Part shown: in pieces, positions 27,863-37,479 of the stretch | Position numbering within the stretch: the first letter of the stretch is position 1 | How the letters are laid out: each line of letters begins with the position of its first letter | Origin: Acidovorax temperans | GTDB lineage: Bacteria > Pseudomonadota > Gammaproteobacteria > Burkholderiales > Burkholderiaceae_C | Direction of reading: 5' to 3' | NCBI RefSeq assembly: GCF_006716905.1 | Contig: NZ_VFPV01000005.1 | Location: 106,500 to 170,499, forward strand | DNA: 64,000 nt | Position numbers and translations under genes: made by a program | The notes under the pieces: generated by a model | What the model was told of the DNA's origin: nothing | The model's database searches: none | The model's input: only the letters and a program-made list of their open reading frames with translations

Positions 27863-29196
27863 TGGATGATGAACTCCATTTGTCGCCATTGCCCGCAGAG
27901 GACGAAGACCCAGAAGTGACCAAGCTGCGCGCGGCTTTGGATCACCGCATCGGTGAGGTTCAATTGCCGGAAGTGATTCTGGCCGTTGACGCCCAGGTGC
28001 GCTTTAGCTGGATCATGCTCGGACGTGAGCCGCGCTCTACCGACGAGCTGCTGATGGTCTATGCCGGCATCATGGCCCACGGCACCAGTCTGACTGCGGT
28101 CGAATGCGCGCGCATGATTCCGCAATTGTCTGCCACCAGCATTCGCCAGGCCATGCGCTGGGCGCGGGACGAACGGCGTCTGAGCCAGGCCTGCCAGGCT
28201 GTGCTGGAATTCATGCAGCGACACCCGATTGCCGCCACCTGGGGGCGGTCCGATTTGGCATCTTCTGACATGATGAGCATGGAGACCACCAAACGGGTGT
28301 GGCAAGCCCGGCTTGATCCTCGGCGCAACACACCTTCCATTGGAATCTACTCCCATGTAAAAGACCGGTGGGGCATCTTCCATGCGCAGCCCTTTGTGCT
28401 CAATGAGCGCCAGGCGGGCGTGGCCATTGAAGGTGTCATCCGCCAAGAAAAGCTGGAGACCAGCCAGCTTGCTGTGGATACCCATGGCTACACCGACTTT
28501 GCCATGTCACATGCCCGTTTGCTTGGTTTTGATCTTTGCCCGCGGTTGAAGGAACTCAAACAGCGCCACCTCTTTGTGCCACGCGGCACCAAAGTGCCCG
28601 CAGAAATCGCTGCGGTGTGCGAAGCCAATGTCGACGTCGCTTTGATCGAAAAGCATTGGGATAGTCTGGTGCACCTGGCAGCCTCGGTCATGAGCGGACA
28701 TGCCAGTGCGGTGGCAGCTCTTGCGCGGTTCGGTTCTGCCGCCCAGGGCGATCCAATCTATGAGGCTGGCGTGCAATTGGGGCGGTTGCTGCGTACGGCG
28801 TTTTTGGCTGACTACTTTGTCAAGGACGCTTTCAGGAACGAGTTGCGCCGGGTGCTCAATCGGGGCGAGGCTGTTAACGCCCTCAAGCGCGCCATTTATA
28901 CCGGCCGGATCAGCCCGGCGCAGGCCAAACGTGTCGATGAAATGCAGGCTGTGGCCGATGCGTTGAGCCTGATGGCCAACATCGTGATGGCGTGGAATAC
29001 CTCACAGATGCAGGCGGTCCTGGATCGCTGGTCGAACCGCCGCCAGGTCATTCCACCGGAACTGATCGGGAAGATTGCGCCCACCAGGCTGGAGAGCATC
29101 AACTTGCGGGGTGTGTTTCGCTTCCCGGTTGACCGCTATGCTGACCAAATCCTGCCTTCGCGGCCAAATGCATCGATAACTGGCACCAATGGATGA
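27863..29196 (+). pseudogene. tnpA: tnpA of IS1071, C-terminal part
   Basis: About 444 codons from DDELHLSPLPAEDEDPEVTK to the natural stop at 29196. The open frame extends left to 27799 through the transposon end, but those codons are not transposase. The first 530 or so residues of TnpA are absent. Confidence 0.93.
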
Positions 29197-29339
29197 AACC
29201 GACCACGGTTTGACGCCACGAATCGCAGATTTGAAAGTGAACAGGAAAGTCAATGAAATCAACGATCTACCAACACCACCTCCGCGCCAGTGCTAGCTTT
29301 TCGTACCGTCACTTATTGCACTGAAAACGAGGAGACCCC
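27863..29339 (+). mobile_element. IS1071 fragment B (right-hand 1477 bp)
   Basis: It covers the IS1071 interior from a point matching 32336 in copy C to the intact right end (terminal repeat ending at 29339). Adding the two gives 3204 bp, the known length of IS1071. The left part is missing at the Tn3-family transposon end. It is inverted relative to fragment A. Confidence 0.93.
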
Positions 29340-29387
29340 TACAATGCGGTCGCCAGCACATCCGCATCACACATTTCTTGCCTGCTT

Positions 29388-30458
29388 ATGCCCATGAGCG
29401 CATCCCACATCGCCTCCACGCCTTGCCCCGTTTGCGGCTCACAGGCCATTGAACCCATCGCCCGTGTCGATGGCAAAACGGGCGAAACGCTGCTTACCGT
29501 CAATTGCAGCGCCTGCGGCCTGGGCCGCATTGACCCCTTGCCCACTCAGCCAGAACTGGAAGCCTGGTACACCCACCGCTACCGACAGGACTACAAACAA
29601 GCCGTTTCACCCGCGCTCAGGCATGTGTTGCGGGCTGGTCGCAATGCGCTCGACCGATGGGGGTGGTTGCAGACGCAACTTGCGCAAGGCGTCGGGCATT
29701 TGCCTTCGTCCGCCGTCACGCTGGACATTGGAGCCTCCAGTGGCGAGTTCGTCGACCTGATGCGCCAGCGTGGCATGCAGGCCCACGGCATCGAACCCCA
29801 TGCGGGCTATGCTGCCCACGCCCGCGAGACATTGGGCCTGTCGGTCGAGCATGGCGCGCTGCACCAGGTTCTACCCCGGCAGGCAGACCAGCGTTTCGAC
29901 CTCATCAGCATGTTCCACGTGCTGGAGCACCTGGTCGATCCGGTGGAAACCTTGCGCCTGTTTGCGCGCAAAGTGTCGCCACAGGGGCACTTGCTGATCG
30001 AGGTGCCGAACGCAACTCGTTTCTGTGCACCCCGCTACATGTTTTTCAGGGCGCATACCCTTTACTTCACCCAGGCATCGCTGCACCAAACCCTCCGTGC
30101 AGGCGGTTGGAGTGTGGTGGCGCACAACCATGCAGACGACGACAACCTCATGGTGCTGGCGCGCCCGGCACCTGACCCCGGCGCCGCCCATGTGCCTGCC
30201 AGCTGGCAACCCGGCCGCGCACTGATCGAAGCCCAAAACCGGCGGACGTGGCCCGCCTACCTGGCGGACCAGCTTCGCAGCGGTCGTTGGTTGCGCAAGC
30301 TTCGCCAGCGCCAGGAAGAAAAACAAGCGGTGCGGGGCGTCTCGTCGGCGCGAAGCCTGCTGGACGCCCTTTACCAGGATGAGCTCCGCCTGCCGGGTGC
30401 CCCGGCCGCCACATCGGGTGGGTGCAGTCAACCCGCTTGCAAGCCCTGGCGGCGCTGA
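29388..30458 (+). CDS. Class I SAM-dependent methyltransferase with N-terminal zinc motif
   Basis: 356 residues. The N-terminus has two CxxC pairs (CPVCGS near residue 14 and CSACGLGR near 42), as in C-methyltransferase-like proteins of sugar or envelope biosynthesis. The SAM-binding motif is LDIGASSGEFVDLM near 113, and FHVLEHLVDPVETLRLF follows. It lies alone between IS1071 fragment B and copy C, cut off from any pathway, so it may be a passenger or a stranded chromosomal gene. The substrate is unknown. Confidence 0.85.
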   Translation: MPMSASHIASTPCPVCGSQAIEPIARVDGKTGETLLTVNCSACGLGRIDPLPTQPELEAWYTHRYRQDYKQAVSPALRHVLRAGRNALDRWGWLQTQLAQGVGHLPSSAVTLDIGASSGEFVDLMRQRGMQAHGIEPHAGYAAHARETLGLSVEHGALHQVLPRQADQRFDLISMFHVLEHLVDPVETLRLFARKVSPQGHLLIEVPNATRFCAPRYMFFRAHTLYFTQASLHQTLRAGGWSVVAHNHADDDNLMVLARPAPDPGAAHVPASWQPGRALIEAQNRRTWPAYLADQLRSGRWLRKLRQRQEEKQAVRGVSSARSLLDALYQDELRLPGAPAATSGGCSQPACKPWRR

Positions 30459-30608
30459 GCATCGGGGGTGGCCTGGGTGCCGCCATCGACCTCTGACCTG
30501 ACACGATCCGGCTGGTGCGGGAGCCGTTGGCGTCCCGCCCGGGATCCTCTGCACGAATCGAGCGGCAAGTGTGCGCTGCGGATCGGGATGGACTGCAAGG
30601 CGCAAAAC
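30459..30608. other. Short flank between methyltransferase gene and IS1071 copy C
   Basis: 150 bp with no recognisable gene. The 5 bp before the IS1071 end (AAAAC) do not match the 5 bp after fragment B (TACAA). Confidence 0.4.
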
Positions 30609-33437
30609 GGGGTCTCCTCGTTTTCAGTGCAATAAGTGACGGTACGCAAAGCTAGCACTGGCGCGGGGGTGGTCTGGGTAGACCGTTGATTTCATTGACT
30701 TTCCTGTTCGCTTTGTAAACGGGTATGGTGGCCTCCCACTTTTGAGGTTCACGATGCAGGGTTGGCACACAACGTTTTTGGGGATGCGTGGGCTCCCCCG
30801 CGATATCAGCGACTTCGAGATGAAGGCATTTTTCACCTTCGATGGTGCCGAGCGCGACGCAATCAATGCACGCCGAGGTGATTCCCACAAGCTTGGTCTG
30901 GCGCTCCATATTGGTTTCCTGCGCATGAGTGGGCGTTTGCTCGGTGCCTTTCGGGTAATTCCAGTAGCCTTGTGGCGCCACCTTGGCAACGAGCTTGGCA
31001 TTGCAGCACCAGAAGTCGCCTCGCTGAGAGCCATGTATGAACGCGGGCGCACGCTATTCGATCACCAACAAGTAGCCTGCACGGTCCTTGGATTCCAGTG
31101 GATGAGCGAGCACCAGCGCCGCTCACTGGTACGTGAACTGCGCGACGAAGTGGCGCGCTGCGCCGACCGCGATCAGCTACTCGTGCGGGCGCGTCAATGG
31201 CTGTACAAGAACAAGCTGGTGATCGTGCACGAGCGGGCAATTCGGACACTGATTGCGGCGGCACTTGCCCAGCTTGAAGTTGAAACAGGCACCGCCATCG
31301 CCGCCAGCGTTGATCCAGCAACACTTGATCGCTGGCGAGCCTCAGTTTCAGAGCTGCGCCCAGATGGACAAACCCAGCAGAGTTGGCTATGGGCTGCACC
31401 GGCGAAACACTCAACCCGCCAAATCAGCGAGGTACTGGAGCGCATCGACCTGCTTTACACGCTGGACGTTCATAAGCACCTGGCAGACATCCCCGATCTC
31501 ATCTTGCGCCGCTACGCGCGCCGACTTGTCTCCAGGCCGCCCTCAGCCGGAGCCAAGATCAAAGAGCCAGCGCGCACCGTGGAGGTCGCATGCTTTCTTC
31601 GGTATTGCCTGTTCACCACCACAGACCAGTTGATCCTTATGGTGCAGCGCCGGATCGCCGATCTGTGGCGTCAGGCTGCCGCCGATGTCCCCGCTACCGT
31701 CAATTGGGCCGCAATGTACAAAACGCTGCTCGGCGAACTTGTTGCCTTGAGCGCGCAAGGTGCGGTGCCAGATGCTGAGTTGCGTGCCCGTCTTGAAGCC
31801 TTGATCACCGAAACCCAGAAACGCAAACCACCGAGCAGGGCCTCCCTGGTCCGCGAGGGATTGATTGATGGAATTCGCCCCGTGCGGTCGTTGCTCGTCG
31901 CCATTGCAAAGCTGCCCTGGCAGGCCACCGGCGAGCATCCTGCCATCGAGTACCTTGCCAAGCTGCAAGCTTTATATCTCAAAGGATCCAGAAAGCTGCC
32001 AGTTGAAGTGGTGGCACCAAGTCTGGGAATGATCTGGCAGGTTTCGATCTCCAGCCCAGACCGGGAACGGGCGTTTCAGGCGTTGGAGGTGGCCACCCTG
32101 TTTGCCCTGCGCCGCGCGGTGCGCAATGGCTCGGTCTGGATTGAGCACAGCCTGAGCTTTCGGGGTCGTGCGCGCTTGTTCTTCACGGACGAGCGTTGGC
32201 AGGCAGAGTCCAAGAAACACTATGCCCGTCTATCGTTACCCAGCAAGGCTGCCACTTTCTTGAAGCCTTTGCTGGCCAGAGTAACTGCCGGTGTCGATGC
32301 GGTGGCCGCTGCAGCCCGCAGTGGCGTACTGCGCGTGGATGATGAACTCCATTTGTCGCCATTGCCCGCAGAGGACGAAGACCCAGAAGTGACCAAGCTG
32401 CGCGCGGCTTTGGATCACCGCATCGGTGAGGTTCAATTGCCGGAAGTGATTCTGGCCGTTGACGCCCAGGTGCGCTTTAGCTGGATCATGCTCGGACGTG
32501 AGCCGCGCTCTACCGACGAGCTGCTGATGGTCTATGCCGGCATCATGGCCCACGGCACCAGTCTGACTGCGGTCGAATGCGCGCGCATGATTCCGCAATT
32601 GTCTGCCACCAGCATTCGCCAGGCCATGCGCTGGGCGCGGGACGAACGGCGTCTGAGCCAGGCCTGCCAGGCTGTGCTGGAATTCATGCAGCGACACCCG
32701 ATTGCCGCCACCTGGGGGCGGTCCGATTTGGCATCTTCTGACATGATGAGCATGGAGACCACCAAACGGGTGTGGCAAGCCCGGCTTGATCCTCGGCGCA
32801 ACACACCTTCCATTGGAATCTACTCCCATGTAAAAGACCGGTGGGGCATCTTCCATGCGCAGCCCTTTGTGCTCAATGAGCGCCAGGCGGGCGTGGCCAT
32901 TGAAGGTGTCATCCGCCAAGAAAAGCTGGAGACCAGCCAGCTTGCTGTGGATACCCATGGCTACACCGACTTTGCCATGTCACATGCCCGTTTGCTTGGT
33001 TTTGATCTTTGCCCGCGGTTGAAGGAACTCAAACAGCGCCACCTCTTTGTGCCACGCGGCACCAAAGTGCCCGCAGAAATCGCTGCGGTGTGCGAAGCCA
33101 ATGTCGACGTCGCTTTGATCGAAAAGCATTGGGATAGTCTGGTGCACCTGGCAGCCTCGGTCATGAGCGGACATGCCAGTGCGGTGGCAGCTCTTGCGCG
33201 GTTCGGTTCTGCCGCCCAGGGCGATCCAATCTATGAGGCTGGCGTGCAATTGGGGCGGTTGCTGCGTACGGCGTTTTTGGCTGACTACTTTGTCAAGGAC
33301 GCTTTCAGGAACGAGTTGCGCCGGGTGCTCAATCGGGGCGAGGCTGTTAACGCCCTCAAGCGCGCCATTTATACCGGCCGGATCAGCCCGGCGCAGGCCA
33401 AACGTGTCGATGAAATGCAGGCTGTGGCCGATGCGTT
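30609..33437 (+). mobile_element. IS1071 copy C, left 2829 bp, right end lost
   Basis: It starts with GGGGTCTCCTCGTTTTCAGT at 30609 and follows the IS1071 order to 33437. There fragment B continues GAGCCTGATGG, but this copy switches to plasmid repA DNA. The right terminal repeat and last part of tnpA are missing. Confidence 0.94.
30754..33437 (+). pseudogene. tnpA: tnpA of IS1071, C-terminus lost
   Basis: About 895 codons from MQGWHTTFLGMRGLPRDISD (the usual TnpA start; an upstream ATG at 30742 is in frame). It is the most complete copy in the window, but it lacks about the last 75 residues of the 971-residue protein. The frame runs on into repA DNA and stops at 33721, giving a hybrid C-terminus. 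Confidence 0.92.
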
Positions 33438-34110
33438 AGCGGATAGTTTCGTTAGGTCGCTTCTTATCCTTAGACAGCCGAAAAACGGCCACGTCCATGA
33501 TGTCGCGGCTATCTTTGGTCGCCACGTCGTACAGCATCGGCACGAAAAAATCGGCCTGTGCATCGCCCTCTGGAGGCTTACGCAGAGTGCTGCCGCCGGA
33601 TGTGTCGGCCGGGCGGTCGTTGCCGTGCAAAAAGCGCCGCTCGGCCTGCTCGAACGTCTCGCCCGGCAGGGCCTGCGCCTCTACCGCCTTGCGCCGCTTC
33701 GCTCTGATTTCCTCCATGCGTGATTGCGTGCCGGATGCTGGCCCGCTGGCCGGCTTCACGCCGGGCAGCACGCCACCGGCACCAAGGATGCCGCCCAAGG
33801 GCTGGAAGCCATCAACGCGTACCGGCTCGGCTTTGCGCTCTGGTGAGCGAAAGAACCGCTTGGCGGCCTCGGCCTGCCGCTTCGCTGCTTCTTCGCCAAT
33901 GCCCGAGTCGATGAGCTTTTGCCGGAACTCGTTTGCGGTGAAGGCTTCGCGGCGGGCCTCTGCCGTCTTTTCGGCGACGTTGGCGGCTTCGTCGGCCGGC
34001 AGGCCCATTTCAATCAGCTCGGCGCAGTAGGTGGCTTCGTCAAACGGATCACCATCAAGGTTTTTTGCTGTCTGTCCTGCGCCATTTTTGGTAGTATTGG
34101 TCATGGTCAT
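33436..34110 (-). pseudogene. Plasmid replication initiator RepA-like protein, N-terminal part
   Basis: 224 residues. The segment ADFFVPMLYDVATKDSRDIM and the following VAVFRLSKDKKRPNETIR resemble the start of the RPA replication initiator domain (PF10134). The long, charged first 170 residues are not a known domain. The stop codon (33436-33438) lies at the IS1071 junction, so the initiator domain itself is missing and the replicon is broken here. The assignment to RPA is from motif memory only. Confidence 0.55.
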
Positions 34111-34156
34111 TTGCCTGTTTTGGTGATGGTCAGCAGCCCTTTATGAGTTCGCCACT

Positions 34157-34201
34157 CCGGGGCTGCACCCCGGCCCGACACTGTTAGAGCAGTGCCGGGC
34201 C
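34157..34201 (-). terminator. Double hairpin after the 34217-34579 gene
   Basis: Two adjacent stems, CCGGGG/CCCCGG at 34157-34173 and GGCCCGACACTG/CAGTGCCGGGCC at 34172-34201 (one mismatch). A T-rich tail follows on the plus strand, so termination may act on either strand. Confidence 0.5.
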
Positions 34202-34216
34202 TTTCTTTTTCCTGCG

Positions 34217-34579
34217 TCAGTGCGGGCCGGTTTCCTCGCACCAGTTGGACGAATCCACGATTATTTCGGGGTCAAGGTGCGTCACGTCGGCCAGCGTCGT
34301 GAGTGCCTTTTCAAACGTCCGAAAGCGTACCGGGCGGCCGTCGTGCGTGATGGCGTGCAAGGTCTGACCCTGCCGGGCGTACAAGGCGAAGCCTTGGCCG
34401 TCGTCGGGGTAAAGCACGGCCTGCACGCGCTCCCCGTTAGGGGTGTCGCAAGCGGCATTCAGACGGTGGAACGTCCACGCCCTGCCCTTCCTCACCTTCG
34501 GTTCGATCTGCTCGAAAAACCCGCTCACTGGCACCTCTGCCGCATCGAGTGATGCGCCCAAGTGTTGATCTTCATTCAT
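34217..34579 (-). CDS. Plasmid-backbone protein of unknown function
   Basis: 120 residues from the ATG at 34577-34579, with an AGGAG ribosome site upstream on the minus strand. Segments such as RKGRAWTFHRLNAACDTPNG and EKALTTLADVTHLDPEII are soluble and without signal or membrane segments. I do not recognise a domain. Its place beside repA and a vapBC-like pair points to plasmid maintenance. Confidence 0.7.
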   Translation of the reverse strand: MNEDQHLGASLDAAEVPVSGFFEQIEPKVRKGRAWTFHRLNAACDTPNGERVQAVLYPDDGQGFALYARQGQTLHAITHDGRPVRFRTFEKALTTLADVTHLDPEIIVDSSNWCEETGPH

Positions 34580-34672
34580 CTTCGCCACTCCTGAAAAACC
34601 GGCGTTAGAGCGCCGGGGTTGGTATTGGTGACAAGTAGATTTCGCCGGCGAGATCCGTTTGTCACCACGTCG

Positions 34673-34846
34673 TCACGGCGCTTTCCGCGCCGCGTGTTCT
34701 GTCGGCCTGCCCTTTCCCAAGCGGGCAAGCTGGGCATCCATCCGGGCCATGACTTCCTCATGCGGGATGCTTGGCCTTGGATCGTCGATGGCGGCCTGAA
34801 TCTCGGCGGCTAGCCATGCTGTGTGTTTCTCTTGGGCCGTGGTCAC
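34673..34846 (-). CDS. Small stability-type protein coupled to the PIN toxin gene
   Basis: 57 residues from a GTG at 34844-34846 that overlaps the toxin stop (GTGA). It begins MTTAQEKHTAWLAAEIQAAI and includes PSIPHEEVMARMDAQLARL, a pattern seen in short stability or antitoxin proteins. It has no membrane segment. The overlap indicates translation coupled to the vapC-like gene. Its role is inferred from context only. Confidence 0.55.
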   Translation of the reverse strand: MTTAQEKHTAWLAAEIQAAIDDPRPSIPHEEVMARMDAQLARLGKGRPTEHAARKAP

Positions 34847-35268
34847 TGCGCCACCTCCCACGGGTTGATGACATTCAGCCCGGCAGCCTCAAACGGGGTG
34901 GTGTCACGGGTGGCGACGGCGAAGCCGTTGGCAAGGGCGACGGCCGCAATGAAGGCATCAGCCGTTTCGACCGCCAAGCCGGCATCGCGGGACTTGGCCA
35001 GCAGCTCGGCATAAGCCTTCGTGCAAGCCATATCGAACGGCAACACCCGGTTAGCGAACATCGGCAGCAAGCGCTTTTCCAAGTTCTCATGCAGGCCGTC
35101 CCGACGCTTTCCGGCCGGCATCAGCGCAATACCCGCACGCAGCTCGGCTACCGTAATCGCGGAAAGGTAGAGTGTTTCCAGCGCCTGCGCGTCGATCCAG
35201 TCAAGGACGCGGGCATTAGGCTCCCGGCGCTGCGGCTCCGAAATCACGTTCGTATCGAGCAGGATCAT
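34843..35268 (-). CDS. vapC: VapC/StbB-type PIN-domain toxin
   Basis: 141 residues. The PIN acidic residues are visible: Asp5 in MILLDTNVISE, Glu in TVAELRAGI, and the pair in VETADAFIAAVAL. A TRDTTPFEAAG end is typical of plasmid StbB/VapC ribonucleases. Its ATG overlaps the antitoxin stop by 4 bp. It cuts tRNA or other RNA when freed from the antitoxin (family knowledge). This is a plasmid stability locus. Confidence 0.92.
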   Translation of the reverse strand: MILLDTNVISEPQRREPNARVLDWIDAQALETLYLSAITVAELRAGIALMPAGKRRDGLHENLEKRLLPMFANRVLPFDMACTKAYAELLAKSRDAGLAVETADAFIAAVALANGFAVATRDTTPFEAAGLNVINPWEVAQ

Positions 35269-35522
35269 TCGAAGCTCACCGCACGGGCCGGAGACTTGAT
35301 GCGCGCGCGCTCAAACAAGGCGTGTTCTTCATCCGTCAGGCCGCCAGCCTCGCGGGCGATGGAAGCCAGGAACGAACCAAGTTTCATGCGGCCCTCTGGC
35401 TTCGCTGCCCGCTCCAAGATGTCGCGGATTTCGGCCTCGGTGCTGCGGCCATGCTGGGCGGCTTGGATTCGGATAGCCCGATGCACCTCATCGGGCAGAT
35501 TTCTTACATTCACGTTTGCCAT
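35265..35522 (-). CDS. vapB: VapB/StbC-type antitoxin (FitA-like ribbon-helix-helix)
   Basis: 85 residues from the ATG at 35520-35522 (MANVNVRNLPDEVHRAIRIQ). The N-terminus is a ribbon-helix-helix as in FitA/StbC, followed by a toxin-binding tail (TDEEHALFERAR). A longer frame from 35540 exists but the MANVNVRNLP start is the conserved one. It pairs with the PIN toxin directly downstream. Confidence 0.9.
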   Translation of the reverse strand: MANVNVRNLPDEVHRAIRIQAAQHGRSTEAEIRDILERAAKPEGRMKLGSFLASIAREAGGLTDEEHALFERARIKSPARAVSFE

Positions 35523-35654
35523 TTGGTATATCTCCATCAAGAGCTATCAATGCACCCATTGTATAGCAATGACGCCAAACCGCAAGCATTTCATGCTGCA
35601 TGGGCAACTTGAGTAGCCAAAAATGGCCTAGCCAATTTAGATTGCCATTTGAGG

Positions 35655-35750
35655 GCGTCTTTTCAGAAGACGACTGCACCAATTGACGGGGCGTAACGCC
35701 AGGTGTGCAGTCGGCTCCTGACCACGCAATATCAGAAGTCATCTGCACCA
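35655..35750 (+). repeat. Left end of the tni transposon with TniA-site repeats
   Basis: TTTTCAGAAGACGACTGCAC near 35660 is repeated in looser form near 35729 (TCAGAAGTCATCTGCACCA) and inverted near 35702 (GTGTGCAGTCGGCTCCTGAC). Arrays of such 19-bp repeats bind TniA in this family. Confidence 0.75.
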
Positions 35751-35797
35751 ATCTCGACTATGCTCAATACTCGTGTGCACCAAAGCGAGGTGTGAGC

Positions 35798-37477
35798 ATG
35801 GCGTCAGACACATCATTGATTGCCGAGCAAGGCGTGGCCACCCTGCCCGATGCGGCTTGGGCGCAGGCCCGGCAACGGGCGGAAATCATCGGGCCGCTGG
35901 CAGCGCTTGATGTGGTCGGGCATGAAGCCGCCGATGCCGCTGCTCACGCGCTTGGCCTGTCCAGGCGGCAGGTGTATGTCCTAATCCGCCGTGCCCGGCA
36001 AGGTGCTGGGCTTGTGACGGACCTGGCTCGCAGCCGATCCGGCGGCGGAAAAGGCAAGGGACGCTTGCCGGAATCAGTTGAGCGCATCATCCGCGAGTTG
36101 CTGCAAAAGCGCTTCCTGACCAAGCAGAAGCGTAGCCTGGCAGCGTTCCACCGCGAGGTCGCGCAGGCTTGCAAAGCGCAAAAGCTGCGGGCGCCGGCGC
36201 GCAACACCGTGGCTCTGCGGATCGCCGGCCTCGATCCGCTCAAGGCCACTCGCCGCCGGGAAGGTCAGGATGCGTCCCGCAGCCTGCAAGGTGTCGGTGG
36301 TGAGCCTCCCGCCGTGACCGCGCCACTGGAACAAGTGCAGATTGATCACACGGTCATCGACCTGATCGTGGTGGACGAGCGCGACCGGCAACCGATTGGC
36401 CGTCCGTATCTGACCATCGCCATCGACGTGTTTACCCGCTGCGTGCTCGGCATGGTCGTCACGCTGGAAGCGCCGTCATCTGTTTCGGTCGGCCTGTGCC
36501 TTGTGCATGTCGCCTGCGACAAGCGTCCCTGGCTGGAGGGTCTGAACATAGAAATGGAGTGGCCGATGAGCGGCAAGCCCAGGCTGCTCTACCTGGACAA
36601 CGCGGCCGAGTTCAAGAGCGAAGCGCTACGCCGAGGCTGCGAGCAGCATGGCATCCGGCTTGACTATCGCCCGCTCGGGCAGCCGCACTACGGCGGCATC
36701 GTGGAACGGATCATCGGCACGGCGATGCAGATGATCCACGACGAATTGCCAGGGACGACCTTCTCCAACCCTGACCAGCGCGGCGACTACGATTCCGAAA
36801 ACAAGGCCGCCCTGACGCTGCGTGAGCTGGAGCGCTGGCTCACATTGGCGGTCGGCACCTACCACGGCTCCGTGCACAACGGCCTGCTCCAGCCGCCGGC
36901 AGCGCGCTGGGCCGAAGCTATCGCGCGGACCGGCGTGCCAACCGTCATCACTCGCACCACGGCTTTTCTGGTCGATTTTCTGCCCATCATCCGCCGCACG
37001 CTGACCCGCACCGGCTTCGTCATCGACCACATCCATTACTACGCCGATGCGCTCAAGCCGTGGATAGCTCGGCGCGACCGCTTGCCTGCGTTCCTGATCC
37101 GGCGCGACCCGCGCGACATCAGCCGCATTTGGGTGCTGGAGCCGGAGGGGCAGCACTATCTGGAAATTCCATACCGCACCTTGTCGCACCCGGCTGTCAC
37201 CCTCTGGGAACAACGACAGGCGCTGGCGAAATTGCGGCAGCAAGGGCGCGAACAGGTGGATGAGTCGGCGCTGTTTCGCATGATCGGCCAGATGCGCGAA
37301 ATCGTGTCCACCGCACAGAAGGCCACGCGCAAGGCGCGGCGCGACGCGGATCGACGCCAGCACCTCAAGGCATCGCCTCCGCCGGACAAGCCGATTCCGC
37401 CGAAAACGGACGTTGCTGATCCGCAGGCAGACAACCTGCCTCCGGCCAAACCGTTCGACCAGATCGAGGAGTGGTAG
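35798..37477 (+). CDS. tniA: TniA transposase (D,D(35)E)
   Basis: 559 residues from the ATG at 35798, the known length for Tn5053 TniA. The DDE residues are visible in QIDHTVIDLIVVDE, LLYLDNAAEFKSE and PHYGGIVERIIGT. An N-terminal helix-turn-helix (HALGLSRRQVYVLIRRAR) and a Mu-type C-terminal part complete it. It works with the ATPase TniB and with TniQ. The frame is intact. Confidence 0.97.
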   Translation: MASDTSLIAEQGVATLPDAAWAQARQRAEIIGPLAALDVVGHEAADAAAHALGLSRRQVYVLIRRARQGAGLVTDLARSRSGGGKGKGRLPESVERIIRELLQKRFLTKQKRSLAAFHREVAQACKAQKLRAPARNTVALRIAGLDPLKATRRREGQDASRSLQGVGGEPPAVTAPLEQVQIDHTVIDLIVVDERDRQPIGRPYLTIAIDVFTRCVLGMVVTLEAPSSVSVGLCLVHVACDKRPWLEGLNIEMEWPMSGKPRLLYLDNAAEFKSEALRRGCEQHGIRLDYRPLGQPHYGGIVERIIGTAMQMIHDELPGTTFSNPDQRGDYDSENKAALTLRELERWLTLAVGTYHGSVHNGLLQPPAARWAEAIARTGVPTVITRTTAFLVDFLPIIRRTLTRTGFVIDHIHYYADALKPWIARRDRLPAFLIRRDPRDISRIWVLEPEGQHYLEIPYRTLSHPAVTLWEQRQALAKLRQQGREQVDESALFRMIGQMREIVSTAQKATRKARRDADRRQHLKASPPPDKPIPPKTDVADPQADNLPPAKPFDQIEEW

Positions 37478-37479
37478 CC

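Noticed and set aside
18187..29339. Simple IS1071 composite transposon
   Set aside because: Both IS1071 pieces are truncated right halves and the flanks GAAGC and TACAA do not match, so a single transposition of this unit is not supported.
35655..35660. Intact left tip of the mercury transposon
   Set aside because: The five outer bases do not give the TGTC start present at the right end, so the tip was judged altered.
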